NCBI GenBank assembly: GCA_021413965.1
Contig: JAIOPI010000004.1
Span: forward strand, 186,001 to 250,000
Origin: Lentisphaerota bacterium
Lineage (GTDB): Bacteria > Verrucomicrobiota > Kiritimatiellia > UBA8416 > JAIOPI01
Length of the DNA stretch: 64,000 nucleotides
Direction: 5' to 3'
Below are positions 1 through 8,440 of this stretch, piece after piece; the stretch's first letter is position 1; every line of letters begins with the position of its first letter. The position numbers were made by a program, and so were the translations under genes. The notes under the pieces were generated by a model. That model did no database searches, was not told the origin of the DNA, and saw only the letters and a program-made list of their open reading frames with translations.

Positions 1-1041
1 GCGCATCCATGGGTGCTGCTGGCACTCCCGCTGCCGCTGCTGGTGCGCCGGCTCGCGCCGCCGTATCGCGCCGCGCGGAACGGGCTCCAGGTGCCGTTCC
101 TTGACCGGCTGGCGCGGCTGACCGGCCGGGAACCCGACACGGGCGCGGTGGTGCGCCAGAGCAGCGCGCTCCATCGCGCCCTGCTCATCGCGACTTGGAG
201 CTGCCTCCTGGCGGCGCTGGCGCGGCCGCAATTCCTTGAGCCCCCCATCACCCGAACGGTTCCCGTGCGCGACATCCTGTTGGCCGTGGACTTGTCCGGC
301 TCGATGGAGACGAAGGATTTTACCGGCGCCCGGGGCGAGACCGTGGACCGGCTGTCGGCCGTGAAGGACGTGCTCGATGATTTTCTCGCACGCCGTGCGG
401 GTGATCGGGTGGGCCTGATCGTCTTCGGCAGCGCGCCCTTCGTGCAGGCGCCGTTCACCGAAGACCTGGAGGTCTGCCGTGCCCTGCTCGCGGAAGCGCA
501 GGTGCGCATGGCGGGACCCAAGACCGCGCTCGGTGACGCGCTCGGTTTGGCCATCACCTTGTTCGACCGCAGCAACGTGCGGGAGCGCGTCCTGATCGTG
601 CTGACAGATGGTAACGATACCGCCAGCCAGGTGCCTCCTGCCCGGGCCGCCGAGATCGCGCGCGACAGGGGGATCGTCGTCCATGCCGTCGCCGTGGGCG
701 ATCCGCGGGCGGCGGGCGAGGAGGCGCTCGACGAGGAGACGCTGAAGACACTCTCGACCACCACCGGCGGGCTCTATTCGTACGCCGCCGACCTCGCGCA
801 GCTGAGCGCGATCTATGCCCGTCTCGACGCGCTCCAGACGCGCCAGGCAAGCACGGTCAGCCACCGGCCGCGTCGCGACGTCTACGCGTGGCCGCTCGGC
901 GCCGCGCTCGCCATGTCGATACTGTATCACGCGGCCTGCGCACTCGCCTCCGGACGTCGGCCCCACGGCGCGGTGCGCGTTCACCACGCCGGCATCCGCC
1001 TGCCCAGTGGCCTCCCGCACGTCCAACCCACCGGAGCGTGA
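1..1041 (+). CDS. BatA-like von Willebrand factor A protein (5' end outside window)
   Basis: Membrane-anchored VWA protein of the Bat (aerotolerance) type. The frame is open from base 1 and begins Ala-His-Pro-Trp-Val-Leu-Leu, the usual BatA N-terminal helix, so the true start lies upstream of the window; a GTG at 13 is only an internal candidate. The VWA domain has a complete metal-binding MIDAS: DLSGSM near the first strand, a Thr in GPKTALGDAL and LTDGND. A hydrophobic segment near the C-terminus would be a second membrane anchor. It is first of four coupled genes whose order (two VWA proteins, TPR protein, BatD-like protein) matches BatA-B-C-D. Family role is envelope stress or oxygen tolerance, usually with a MoxR ATPase encoded upstream; that gene is not visible here. 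Confidence 0.85.
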   Translation, partial: AHPWVLLALPLPLLVRRLAPPYRAARNGLQVPFLDRLARLTGREPDTGAVVRQSSALHRALLIATWSCLLAALARPQFLEPPITRTVPVRDILLAVDLSGSMETKDFTGARGETVDRLSAVKDVLDDFLARRAGDRVGLIVFGSAPFVQAPFTEDLEVCRALLAEAQVRMAGPKTALGDALGLAITLFDRSNVRERVLIVLTDGNDTASQVPPARAAEIARDRGIVVHAVAVGDPRAAGEEALDEETLKTLSTTTGGLYSYAADLAQLSAIYARLDALQTRQASTVSHRPRRDVYAWPLGAALAMSILYHAACALASGRRPHGAVRVHHAGIRLPSGLPHVQPTGA

Positions 1042-1043
1042 CG

Positions 1044-1958
1044 ATGGTGACGTTTCATTTTCTGCGTCCACTGTGGCTGGCGGCCCTGCTGCCGGCGGGG
1101 CTGCTCGTGTGGCGCCTGGCGAGGATGCACGACGGCACCCGCGACTGGCGCGGCATCGTCGACGAACACCTGCTGCGGCATCTGCTCGCGCGCGGGCCGG
1201 AACGCGCACGAGGCGGCCCGTTGGCGTGGCTGGCGTTGTGGTGGACGCTGTGCGTGGTGGCGCTTGCCGGGCCGACATGGCGGCGCGAGCCCTCCCCCTT
1301 TGCGGCAGACACCGCCGCGCTGGCGATCGTGGTGAACGTCGCGCCATCCATGCGGACCGGGGATGTGCCGCCCGACCGGCTGGCGCGCTCGGTCCAGAAA
1401 ATCCACGACCTGATCGCGCAACGGGCCGGGGCAAAGTCGGCGCTCATCGCGTATGCCGGCCACGCGCACCTGGTCATGCCCCTGACGCGCGACGGCGAGA
1501 TGCTGAACACGTTTGCGGCGGCGCTCGACCCGCAGATCATGCCGGGAGAGGGCTCTGCAGCGGTGGAAGCACTGCGGCTGGCGGAGCAGGTGCTGACAGC
1601 CTCCGGGCAGCCCGGCTCCATTCTGTGGATCACAGACGGGGTCGCGCCGGAAACTCGCGCTGCGCTGACGGCATACAAGCAGACGGCCTCCATGCCGCTC
1701 CGGGTGCTCGCTCCCCTGCTGCCGGGCGCCGAGGCGACGGCACTGAAGCAGGCGGTCGGTGACGTCCTGTTCGTCACGCCGGACGACGGCGATGTCCGCA
1801 CCCTGGCGCGGCAGACGAGATTCGCCGCCGCGAGCGGCGACCGGAGCGAGCGGTGGCAGGACGCGGGCTGGTGGTTCACCCCGCTGATCGCGCTCCTGGC
1901 ACTGCTGTGGAGCCGGCCGGGCTGGATAGCGGCAGAAATCCATCGAGGAGCGGCATGA
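1044..1958 (+). CDS. BatB-like VWA protein with degenerate MIDAS
   Basis: Second VWA-type membrane protein, 304 residues. ATG 1044 lies 2 bases after the preceding stop, with GGAGCG just upstream, and gives the typical start Met-Val-Thr-Phe-His-Phe-Leu-Arg-Pro-Leu-Trp-Leu. A transmembrane helix at about residues 8-25 and another near residues 65-85 precede the VWA-like fold; a third hydrophobic stretch lies at the C-terminus. The first MIDAS element reads VNVAPSM instead of DxSxS, so the metal-binding aspartate and first serine are replaced. ITDG is kept in the later motif. By position it is BatB. Metal-dependent ligand binding by this subunit is probably lost or altered (inference). Confidence 0.8.
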   Translation: MVTFHFLRPLWLAALLPAGLLVWRLARMHDGTRDWRGIVDEHLLRHLLARGPERARGGPLAWLALWWTLCVVALAGPTWRREPSPFAADTAALAIVVNVAPSMRTGDVPPDRLARSVQKIHDLIAQRAGAKSALIAYAGHAHLVMPLTRDGEMLNTFAAALDPQIMPGEGSAAVEALRLAEQVLTASGQPGSILWITDGVAPETRAALTAYKQTASMPLRVLAPLLPGAEATALKQAVGDVLFVTPDDGDVRTLARQTRFAAASGDRSERWQDAGWWFTPLIALLALLWSRPGWIAAEIHRGAA

Positions 1959-2581
1959 GTCGAAGCACCCAGAGGGCGATCGTGCTGGGCGCGGCAGCGA
2001 CCATCGGGCTGGGGTTGTGGATCGCCCGATTCCAGCCGCCAATCACGTTTGTGGTCAGCGCCGACCAGCTGGGCGACCAGTTGCTCCGCCGGGGGCGCCC
2101 CGAGGAGGCGGCGGCGCGGTATACAGATCCGCTGCGGCAGGGCGTCGCGTGGTATAGGGCAGCGCAGTTCGAGGAAGCGGCCCGGGCGTTCGCGCGCGTG
2201 CCGACCGCAGCCGGTGCGTTCAACCAAGGCAACGCCCTCGTGATGCGCGGCACCTATGACCAGGCGATCGCGGCCTACGACCGCGCCCTGGAACTGCAGC
2301 CAGGGTGGGCGCCAGCCGAGGAAAACCTGGCGCTCGCCCGCGCGCGTCGCGACCGGGTGAAGAAGGAAGGCGGCGACATGACCGGCGGCGAGACGGAGGC
2401 CGATGACCTGGTTTTCGACCTGAACCAGAAAGGCGGCAAGCCAGGCGACGCGGCGGGCGGCGCTCCAATGTCAGATACCGAATTGAACGGGCTATGGCTC
2501 CGGCGGGTGCAGACGACGCCCGGAGATTTCCTGCGCGCGAAATTCGCGTATCAGGCGGCGCAAAAAGCGGTGACGCCATGA
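1955..2581 (+). CDS. BatC-like TPR protein
   Basis: 208-residue membrane-anchored protein with tetratricopeptide repeats. ATG 1955 overlaps the previous stop (ATGA), which indicates translational coupling, and GAGGAG lies just upstream. A hydrophobic N-terminal helix (about residues 7-24) is followed by TPR units around residues 45-130, including AIAAYDRALELQPGWAPAEE, and then a charged, Gly/Lys-rich tail ending in a conserved-looking LWLRRVQTTPGDFLRAKFAY segment. BatC proteins of other bacteria combine TPRs with this kind of C-terminal segment and are proposed to scaffold the BatA/BatB complex. Position in the cluster supports the assignment. Confidence 0.75.
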   Translation: MSRSTQRAIVLGAAATIGLGLWIARFQPPITFVVSADQLGDQLLRRGRPEEAAARYTDPLRQGVAWYRAAQFEEAARAFARVPTAAGAFNQGNALVMRGTYDQAIAAYDRALELQPGWAPAEENLALARARRDRVKKEGGDMTGGETEADDLVFDLNQKGGKPGDAAGGAPMSDTELNGLWLRRVQTTPGDFLRAKFAYQAAQKAVTP

Positions 2582-3702
2582 GAGACAGGACGAAGAGCCA
2601 CGGATGCGGGGAACGCCAGTGGCACGGCGCCGCGCGGGCCCTTGTGGTCACCGCCCTGCTGGGCGTCCGGCTCCCCACTGCGCATGCCACCGAGGCCCTC
2701 GTCCGCACCCGGCTGGCGAACACGGGCGACATCTGGGTCGGACAGCGTGTCACGATCGTGGTCGAGCTGCTCTCGCCCGGCTTCTTCGCCGGTAGTCCGG
2801 CATTCGATTTGCCACGCGTACCGGGCGTGATCATTTGCCCCCCCGACGATCGGCCCGTCGTTAGCGCCGAGACGATCGGAGCATCCAGCTACTCGGTTCA
2901 ACGGCATGAACTGGCCGTCTATGCCCAGCGCGCCGGCCACATCGACATTCCGCCCTGGGACGCTCGGTTTGCCACCCGGCTGGGCACGGCGGCCCCGGTT
3001 CAGCAGCGCCTGACGACCCGCGCTATCGCCTTCGACGTCCTTCTGCCCCCGGGCGCGCAGGGACTGACCACGGTGATCAGCGCCCGCGACCTGCAGGCCA
3101 CGGACACGTGGGTGCCCGAGCCGCTCGCCGCGAAGGTCGGCGACGCCTTCACACGCACCATCCTGTTCAGCGCGCCGGATGTGCCGGCGATGCTGTTTCC
3201 AGCCGTCCCAACCGGACCCGTGGACGGTCTGGGCGTGTATCCGAAAACACCGCAAGTGCGCGACGCCAATGAACACGGGCGGCGATGTGGCGAACGCGTG
3301 GAAACGATCACGTACGTCTGTGAACGCGCCGGCCAGGTCCAAATCCCGGCCATGAAGCTGACATGGTGGGATCTGGACGACCGCCAGCTCAGGGTCGCCG
3401 AATTCCCGGCGCGCGCCTTTGAGGTCGCGCCCAACCCTGCGTTCGAGGCCGCCGTGCCCGTACCGGCGAAGCGCGCGTGGTGGCGGGCAACCCGCGCCAC
3501 CATCGGGTTCGGTCTGGGAGCGCTGGTGCTGGCCGGGGGCGCGTGGCGGACCAGAAAACGGTGGCCGGAGTGGCGGCAACACGCGGTGGACTGCTGGAGC
3601 CCGGTCCACCTCGCACCGCTCAACCCGCCGGATCCTGCGGCGCCGGTTGCCGCGCGCGAGACCGGGCGTGCGCACCGCCGGAGGGCCTTTGCAGGGCCGT
3701 GA
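2578..3702 (+). CDS. BatD-like aerotolerance protein
   Basis: 374-residue exported protein. ATG 2578 overlaps the preceding stop (ATGA). A basic N-terminus and hydrophobic helix (about residues 20-38) look like a signal peptide. The mature part opens with LVRTRLANTGDIWVGQRVTI, resembling the beta-sandwich opening of BatD-family proteins, where a low-identity 'x-V-x-V-G-x-x-x-x-L' pattern recurs. A transmembrane helix around residues 305-325 and a short cytoplasmic tail follow. It closes the coupled Bat cluster and probably assembles with the VWA proteins on the periplasmic side. The assignment rests on gene order plus topology more than on sharp motifs. Confidence 0.65.
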   Translation: MRDRTKSHGCGERQWHGAARALVVTALLGVRLPTAHATEALVRTRLANTGDIWVGQRVTIVVELLSPGFFAGSPAFDLPRVPGVIICPPDDRPVVSAETIGASSYSVQRHELAVYAQRAGHIDIPPWDARFATRLGTAAPVQQRLTTRAIAFDVLLPPGAQGLTTVISARDLQATDTWVPEPLAAKVGDAFTRTILFSAPDVPAMLFPAVPTGPVDGLGVYPKTPQVRDANEHGRRCGERVETITYVCERAGQVQIPAMKLTWWDLDDRQLRVAEFPARAFEVAPNPAFEAAVPVPAKRAWWRATRATIGFGLGALVLAGGAWRTRKRWPEWRQHAVDCWSPVHLAPLNPPDPAAPVAARETGRAHRRRAFAGP

Positions 3703-3796
3703 TGACGGACACAACCAGGAGGAGGACGCGCAACGGGCGGAAACGGTTCGTGACAGGACATCGGGTAACGCGAATGCCAAGCTGGAGGACAGCGCA

Positions 3797-5404
3797 ATGC
3801 AACGTTCAGAGTCACCGGGAGTGCTGGTATCGGGAATCCCCCGCGCGGGCGCATGGGCCGCCCTGGGCGCCGTGTTGGCGGCGGGAGCCGTGATGGCGGC
3901 GATGTCGGCGCGGGCGGCCGCCCCTGCGACAACCGCGGAGCAAGCCAAACCCAACATCCTCGTCATCTTTGGCGATGACGTCGGGGTCTGGAACATCAGC
4001 GCCTACCACCGCGGTATGATGGGCGGACGGACGCCGAACATCGACCGCCTCGCGCAGGAAGGCGCCCTGTTCACGGATTACTACGGGCAGCAGTCCTGCA
4101 CTGCGGGGCGCGCCGCCTTCATTCTCGGCCAGTGTCCCTTCCGGACCGGGCTGCTGAAGGTCGGCATGCCTGGCGCCAAGCAGGGCATTCAGGCGAAGGA
4201 CCCGACCATCGCCGAGTTGCTCAAGCCGCTCGGCTATGCCACGGCGCAGTTCGGCAAGAACCATCTCGGCGATCTCGACGAGATGCTGCCGACGAACCAC
4301 GGGTTCGACGAGTTCTTCGGCAACCTCTACCACCTGAATGCCGAGGAGGAACCGGAGGACCCCGATTATCCCAAAGACCCGGAGTTCAAGAAACACTTCG
4401 GCCCGCGCGGCGCCATACGGGCAACGGCCGACGGGAAGATCGAGGATACCGGCCCGCTGACTCGCAAGCGCATGGAGACGGCCGAAGAGGAGTTTCTGGC
4501 GGGCTCCCTCGACTTCATGGAGCGGTCGGTGAAGGCCGGCAAGCCGTTCTTCCTCTGGCACAACTCCACCCGCATGCATGTGTGGACGCGCCTCTCGGAA
4601 AAGTGGGCTAATAAGAGCGGCTACGGCCTCTATGCCGATGGCATGATGGAACTCGACGACGTCGTGGGACGGCTGCTGAAGAGGCTCGACGACCTCGGCA
4701 TTGCCGACAACACCATCGTGCTGTTCACGACCGACAACGGCCCGGAGGTCGTGACCTGGCCCGACGGCGGCAACACGCCATTCCACGGGGAGAAGGGCAC
4801 GACCTGGGAGGGCGGCATGCGCGTGCCCGCGCTCGTTCGATGGCCTGGCGTACTCAAACCCGGCTCCATTCACAACGAAGTCATGGCCCACGAAGACTGG
4901 ATGCCCACCCTCGTGGCGGCCGCCGGCGAGCCGGACGTGAAGCAGAAGCTCCTCAAGGGCTACACGGCCGGCGTCAAGACCTTCCGCAACCACCTCGACG
5001 GCTACAACTTCCTGCCGTACTTCCGCGGCGAGGAGACCAAGGCGCCGCGCCGCGAGGTGTTCTACTTCGACGATAATGCCAACCTCAACGCCGTCCGCAT
5101 CGACGACTGGAAGCTCAGCTTCAAGATCATGCACGGGAACATCGCCATGGGCACGCTGATCCAGCCCAACATGCCGGTGGTCGTGAACCTGCGCCAGGAC
5201 CCGTTCGAGCGGTTCCCGGACGAATCCCGCATGTACGCCCGCTGGGCCACCGACAAGCTCTGGATGTTCGTGCCCGCTCAGATGGCCGTGGGCAAATTTG
5301 TCGCGAGCTTCAAGGAATACCCGCCCAGCCAGCGGTCCGGCAGCTTCAGCGTGGATCAGGTGCTGGAGTCTCTGCAAGGCGGCACCCCGAGCGCCGGCAA
5401 ATAG
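3797..5404 (+). CDS. Exported type I sulfatase (arylsulfatase family)
   Basis: 535-residue sulfatase of the alkaline phosphatase superfamily, hydrolysing sulfate esters through a formylglycine nucleophile. ATG 3797 was chosen for the GGAGG 8 bases upstream and because it gives a signal peptide with a long hydrophobic core ending in an Ala-rich region near residue 45. The metal site starts at FGDD; the active-site motif is SCTAGRAAF with the modified cysteine at about residue 101 (C-x-A-x-R). DNGPE and HGEKGTTWEGGMRVP supply later metal and sulfate ligands. The C-terminal subdomain has KLSFKIMHG. Maturation needs a formylglycine-generating enzyme or anaerobic SME not present in the window. It is followed by two envelope proteins, which suggests a shared envelope context. 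Confidence 0.93.
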   Translation: MQRSESPGVLVSGIPRAGAWAALGAVLAAGAVMAAMSARAAAPATTAEQAKPNILVIFGDDVGVWNISAYHRGMMGGRTPNIDRLAQEGALFTDYYGQQSCTAGRAAFILGQCPFRTGLLKVGMPGAKQGIQAKDPTIAELLKPLGYATAQFGKNHLGDLDEMLPTNHGFDEFFGNLYHLNAEEEPEDPDYPKDPEFKKHFGPRGAIRATADGKIEDTGPLTRKRMETAEEEFLAGSLDFMERSVKAGKPFFLWHNSTRMHVWTRLSEKWANKSGYGLYADGMMELDDVVGRLLKRLDDLGIADNTIVLFTTDNGPEVVTWPDGGNTPFHGEKGTTWEGGMRVPALVRWPGVLKPGSIHNEVMAHEDWMPTLVAAAGEPDVKQKLLKGYTAGVKTFRNHLDGYNFLPYFRGEETKAPRREVFYFDDNANLNAVRIDDWKLSFKIMHGNIAMGTLIQPNMPVVVNLRQDPFERFPDESRMYARWATDKLWMFVPAQMAVGKFVASFKEYPPSQRSGSFSVDQVLESLQGGTPSAGK

Positions 5405-5500
5405 CGGTGGCAACACGATAAGGTCGCGTGTCAACCGGGCCGCGTTCCGCCCCTTCAGGATCGGGACCGGCCCGGGGGCACGCGTCGGGAGACAAACATC

Positions 5501-5782
5501 ATGAGTCCCCTCACCCTCGGGCTGGTCGTGTTCGCGTTCGCCCTTGGCGCCACGCTGTTGGGGATGCTCCTGGTCGTCGTGGTGTTGTGGCTGACCCTCC
5601 TCTTCCTCAGCTTCGGACTGTTCGCGCCGGCGAATCCCACCGCCGTGGTCGCCCTGATGGTCGCCGCACTGTCCGTGTCGGCGGCGCTATTTCTGATACT
5701 GGAACTCGACAGGCCGTTCGACGGACTGATCGCGATATCGAACGAACCGATCGTCAAAGCCATGAGTTACCTGGGGCATTAG
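5501..5782 (+). CDS. Short DUF4239-like membrane protein (C-terminal part only)
   Basis: 93-residue, very hydrophobic protein with two to three predicted membrane helices (about residues 5-30, 30-45 and 47-70) followed by LELDRPFDGLIAISNEPIVK. That tail matches the end of DUF4239/bestrophin-like proteins, normally about 250 residues. Only 96 bp separate it from the sulfatase stop, too little for the missing N-terminal half in any frame. The gene is either a truncated remnant with a new ATG start at 5501 or a genuine short form; the reading frame is intact and the hydrophobic pattern preserved. Between the sulfatase and the outer-membrane protein it may be co-transcribed with both. Confidence 0.6.
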   Translation: MSPLTLGLVVFAFALGATLLGMLLVVVVLWLTLLFLSFGLFAPANPTAVVALMVAALSVSAALFLILELDRPFDGLIAISNEPIVKAMSYLGH

Positions 5783-5866
5783 TCGCACACGGAAAGGAGG
5801 CAAGTCGAAATCGCGCGTCGTGGTTCGGGTCTGCCGGCGAACATCTACAGGAAAGGGACGAATATC

Positions 5867-6682
5867 ATGAACAGGAAGTCGTTGGTCGTGTCCGCGGTGG
5901 GCGCCCTCTGCGCATGCGGCCTCTCGGTGGCCATGGCTCAGGAGGCGCCGGCTCACAAGGTGACGGCCCAGGAAGTGGCGGAGATGCTGGCCGATCCTTC
6001 CGCGAACATCACGTATTTGAACGCCGCCTACCGCGCCTACATGGACGCGGGGCCGAAGGACGACAAGATGAACCAGGAACTGCGCCTCAACGGCGCCGGA
6101 TTCCTCAGGATGCCGGACGAGTCGTCCGTGCTGTACCGGGCATACATGCCGTTCTACTCGACGGAGTTTCCCTTCGACGACGACGGCGCGGGAGACGCGT
6201 TGCTCTCCGCGTACTGGGTGCCGACGAAGGGCTCGCTGATCCTCGGCTACGGCGGCGCGCTGATGGTGCCAACGGCGTCGGAGGACTACTACGGCACGGA
6301 TAAATGGTCGGGAGGCCCCACGCTGGTGGTCGCCAAGAAGGTGCCGGGAAAGTACACACTCGGCGCGCTGCTGACGCACGTCTGGTCCTTTGCGGGCGAC
6401 GGTAACCGCGAGGATGTCAGCATGACCACCATCCAGCCGGCCGCCACCTACTTCCTCAACCGGAAGGGCACATCGGCCACACTCGGGTCCGAATCAACCT
6501 ACAACTGGGAAGCGGACAAGGACGAATGGCAAATCCCGGTCACCCTGGCGCTGTCGCAGATACTCCCGCCGATCGGCAAGCAGTTCATTGGCGTGGCCGC
6601 GGGCGGAAGCTACTACGTCGAGAAGTCCGATGTCGTGCAGGAGTGGGACGTGCGCGCGATGGTGTCGGTCGTCTTTCCATAG
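5867..6682 (+). CDS. Outer-membrane beta-barrel protein (neuromedin U / MetA-phenol-pathway type)
   Basis: 271 residues with a clear signal peptide (cleavage after Ala-Met-Ala, about residue 25) and an AGGAAAG ribosome-binding site upstream of ATG 5867. The mature sequence alternates aromatic-rich strands and short turns, for example LILGYGGALMVPTASEDYYG and YTLGALLTHVWSFAGDG, and ends in a terminal Phe-Pro with a strand-like VRAMVSVVF. These traits and phrases such as 'GPT.VV..K..GK.T.G.L..H.WSF.G' resemble transporter-like outer-membrane proteins annotated as neuromedin U or MetA-pathway proteins. Substrate is unknown. Location after an exported sulfatase suggests periplasmic or outer-membrane function. 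Confidence 0.7.
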   Translation: MNRKSLVVSAVGALCACGLSVAMAQEAPAHKVTAQEVAEMLADPSANITYLNAAYRAYMDAGPKDDKMNQELRLNGAGFLRMPDESSVLYRAYMPFYSTEFPFDDDGAGDALLSAYWVPTKGSLILGYGGALMVPTASEDYYGTDKWSGGPTLVVAKKVPGKYTLGALLTHVWSFAGDGNREDVSMTTIQPAATYFLNRKGTSATLGSESTYNWEADKDEWQIPVTLALSQILPPIGKQFIGVAAGGSYYVEKSDVVQEWDVRAMVSVVFP

Positions 6683-6938
6683 GCCGGCGGGGTGACCCAT
6701 GGCGCTCGCGACGTTCCATCGGGCGACGAGCGCCGCCACCCTTCTGGATCTGAACGTCCGGCGCCCTCCCCAAAATCGTGGATCAACTTAGGGCTCGCCA
6801 TTCTCCCATTCCCACTCATCCTGCTGTTCCGCCCTGTCAAACCACCTGTGACGGTGCGCCTCGGCAGGCCACGGGTCCCGGTGCGACAATGGAGCATTTC
6901 GCTTTGACGCCGGGCGGGTGAGGAGACAATCTGCGATC

Positions 6939-8246
6939 ATGCTGGCATTCTCGATCGCGGATGGCGTGCTGGGGATTAAAGCGCCGCACGGGCAGATGCG
7001 CGTGCGTTGGCGCCCGGAGCCTCACGCCGAGGAACTCATTCCCGGGACGTCACGGTGGACGCCGTTTGCCCCGGAATTCCGCCTCATCAAGCCTGCTTTT
7101 GTTCCGTCAACCGCCTTGGCACCACCGGATCCTCTGGAGTCGCCCGACGACATGGCCATGGCAGCCAAGGCCCGCGCGTTTGCGGCTTTTCACAACGAGA
7201 TCCCGCGCCAGATGGTGGAGGCCGTGGAGCGCTTCCAAAGTCACCAGTGGCTGCTGATGTTGCTTCTGCATCGCCAGCCCGTTGTCTATGATTTGGTCAA
7301 GTCCAATCCGGTTCTCGCCTACTGCTTGGCCAATAATGACCAGTTCAGGCTAACCAGGGACTCGGTCTCGCTCCAGCTGGCCTTGGGGCACTGCCGGCAG
7401 AAGCAGCGGGTGATGCTGGAGTGGCTGGGCTTTCCAGGCTCGGAGGCCGTGGCGCGCCTGCTTAAGCGAATTCCCCAGGAAGCGGCGGCCCCTTCCCTGC
7501 TGCGACGACTGCGAAACGCCGCTGTGGCCGACCCATCTTTGGTCAGCCAGCTTGCCCATGTGCCGATACTCAATGCCGGGGCACTCGAGCTGATGGTTAA
7601 CGCCACGCTGCGTCCCCTCATCGCCCCCCGGTTGCTCCTGACGGTGGCCGACAACCCGGATGAGTTGATGATCGGGCTGGCGGCAGATCAGTTGGCGAGT
7701 ACGCTGTCCCTGCAGGGCGAAATTGGTGACGCGCCTCCGCTCACGCCGTTCACCACGGTCGGCTAGGTTGAGCGCTTCCAGGAGCGGGTCAGTCGCGCCT
7801 ATCAGAACGCCGTCAGCCGGCGGGCAGAGGCCCGTCTGCAGGAGGAGCGTAACCGCGAGGCCTTGAGCGAGAGCTATCTGGTTCGCGACGAGGATCAGCC
7901 CCATCCGGCACGCCCCAAGCCGAAACCGGCGGTTCGCCCGCAAATCCCGCCCCCGCCCATCCCGGGAACTCCGCACATCCACCCGATCGCCTCGATCCTG
8001 GCACTGTACGAGGAGGCCAACCGGCAAGGAAACTGCGTCCTCACCTACCTGCCTCGCATCGCCGCCGGCGCCTGCTACATCTATCGGATCGACCTCCCCG
8101 AGCGGGCAACCCTATCCATCGTTCCGGTCCCCGGTGACGGCTGGCGCCGGGCGGAGCTCAAGGGGCCGAAAAACCGGAAGGTCCGCCAGCCCACGATTGA
8201 AGCGGTAGACCGGTGGCTTGCCGGACACCGGCTGTCGATCACTTGA
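6939..8246 (+). pseudogene. PcfJ-like protein interrupted by an in-frame TAG
   Basis: Two reading frames, ending at TAG 7764-7766 and resuming to 8246, are in the same phase; translation through the single TAG gives one continuous protein. The second half has a charged helix (ERFQERVSRAYQNAVSRRAE), a Pro-rich linker and a C-terminal block (CVLTYLPRIAAGACYIYRID, PERATLSIVPVPGDGW, ELKGPKNRKVRQPTIEAVDRWL) resembling PcfJ-domain proteins. ATG 6939 with AGGAGA at 6921-6926 is the preferred start; GTG 6918 is an alternative. The coding character on both sides of the stop is intact, so this is a recent nonsense mutation, a sequencing error or a readthrough stop. Function of PcfJ-like proteins is unknown. 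Confidence 0.7.
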
Positions 8247-8440
8247 TCGCCAACCGGACATCTATCGTGGTGGAATGCCAGAGCGAGTTCGCCAGTCCGG
8301 GATGCAAGAGTGCGGGTTTGCCGGGGTGTGAAGGGTTCAGGGCCTGTTTTTCTCCACGACAGGTTGCACGGCGTTGAGGATGCCGCCTTGCAGCCGCGCA
8401 CCTGCTTGCGTAGAGTGATTCCCATGCAAGGTAGTCGGAT

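Noticed and set aside
3812..5434. 540-codon minus-strand frame opposite the exported sulfatase
   Set aside because: Fully covered by the sulfatase with its intact active site; no ribosome-binding site or motifs.
8247..8440. Possible riboswitch upstream of the URO-D-like gene
   Set aside because: No cobalamin-box sequence or conserved hairpin set was seen in these 194 bases.
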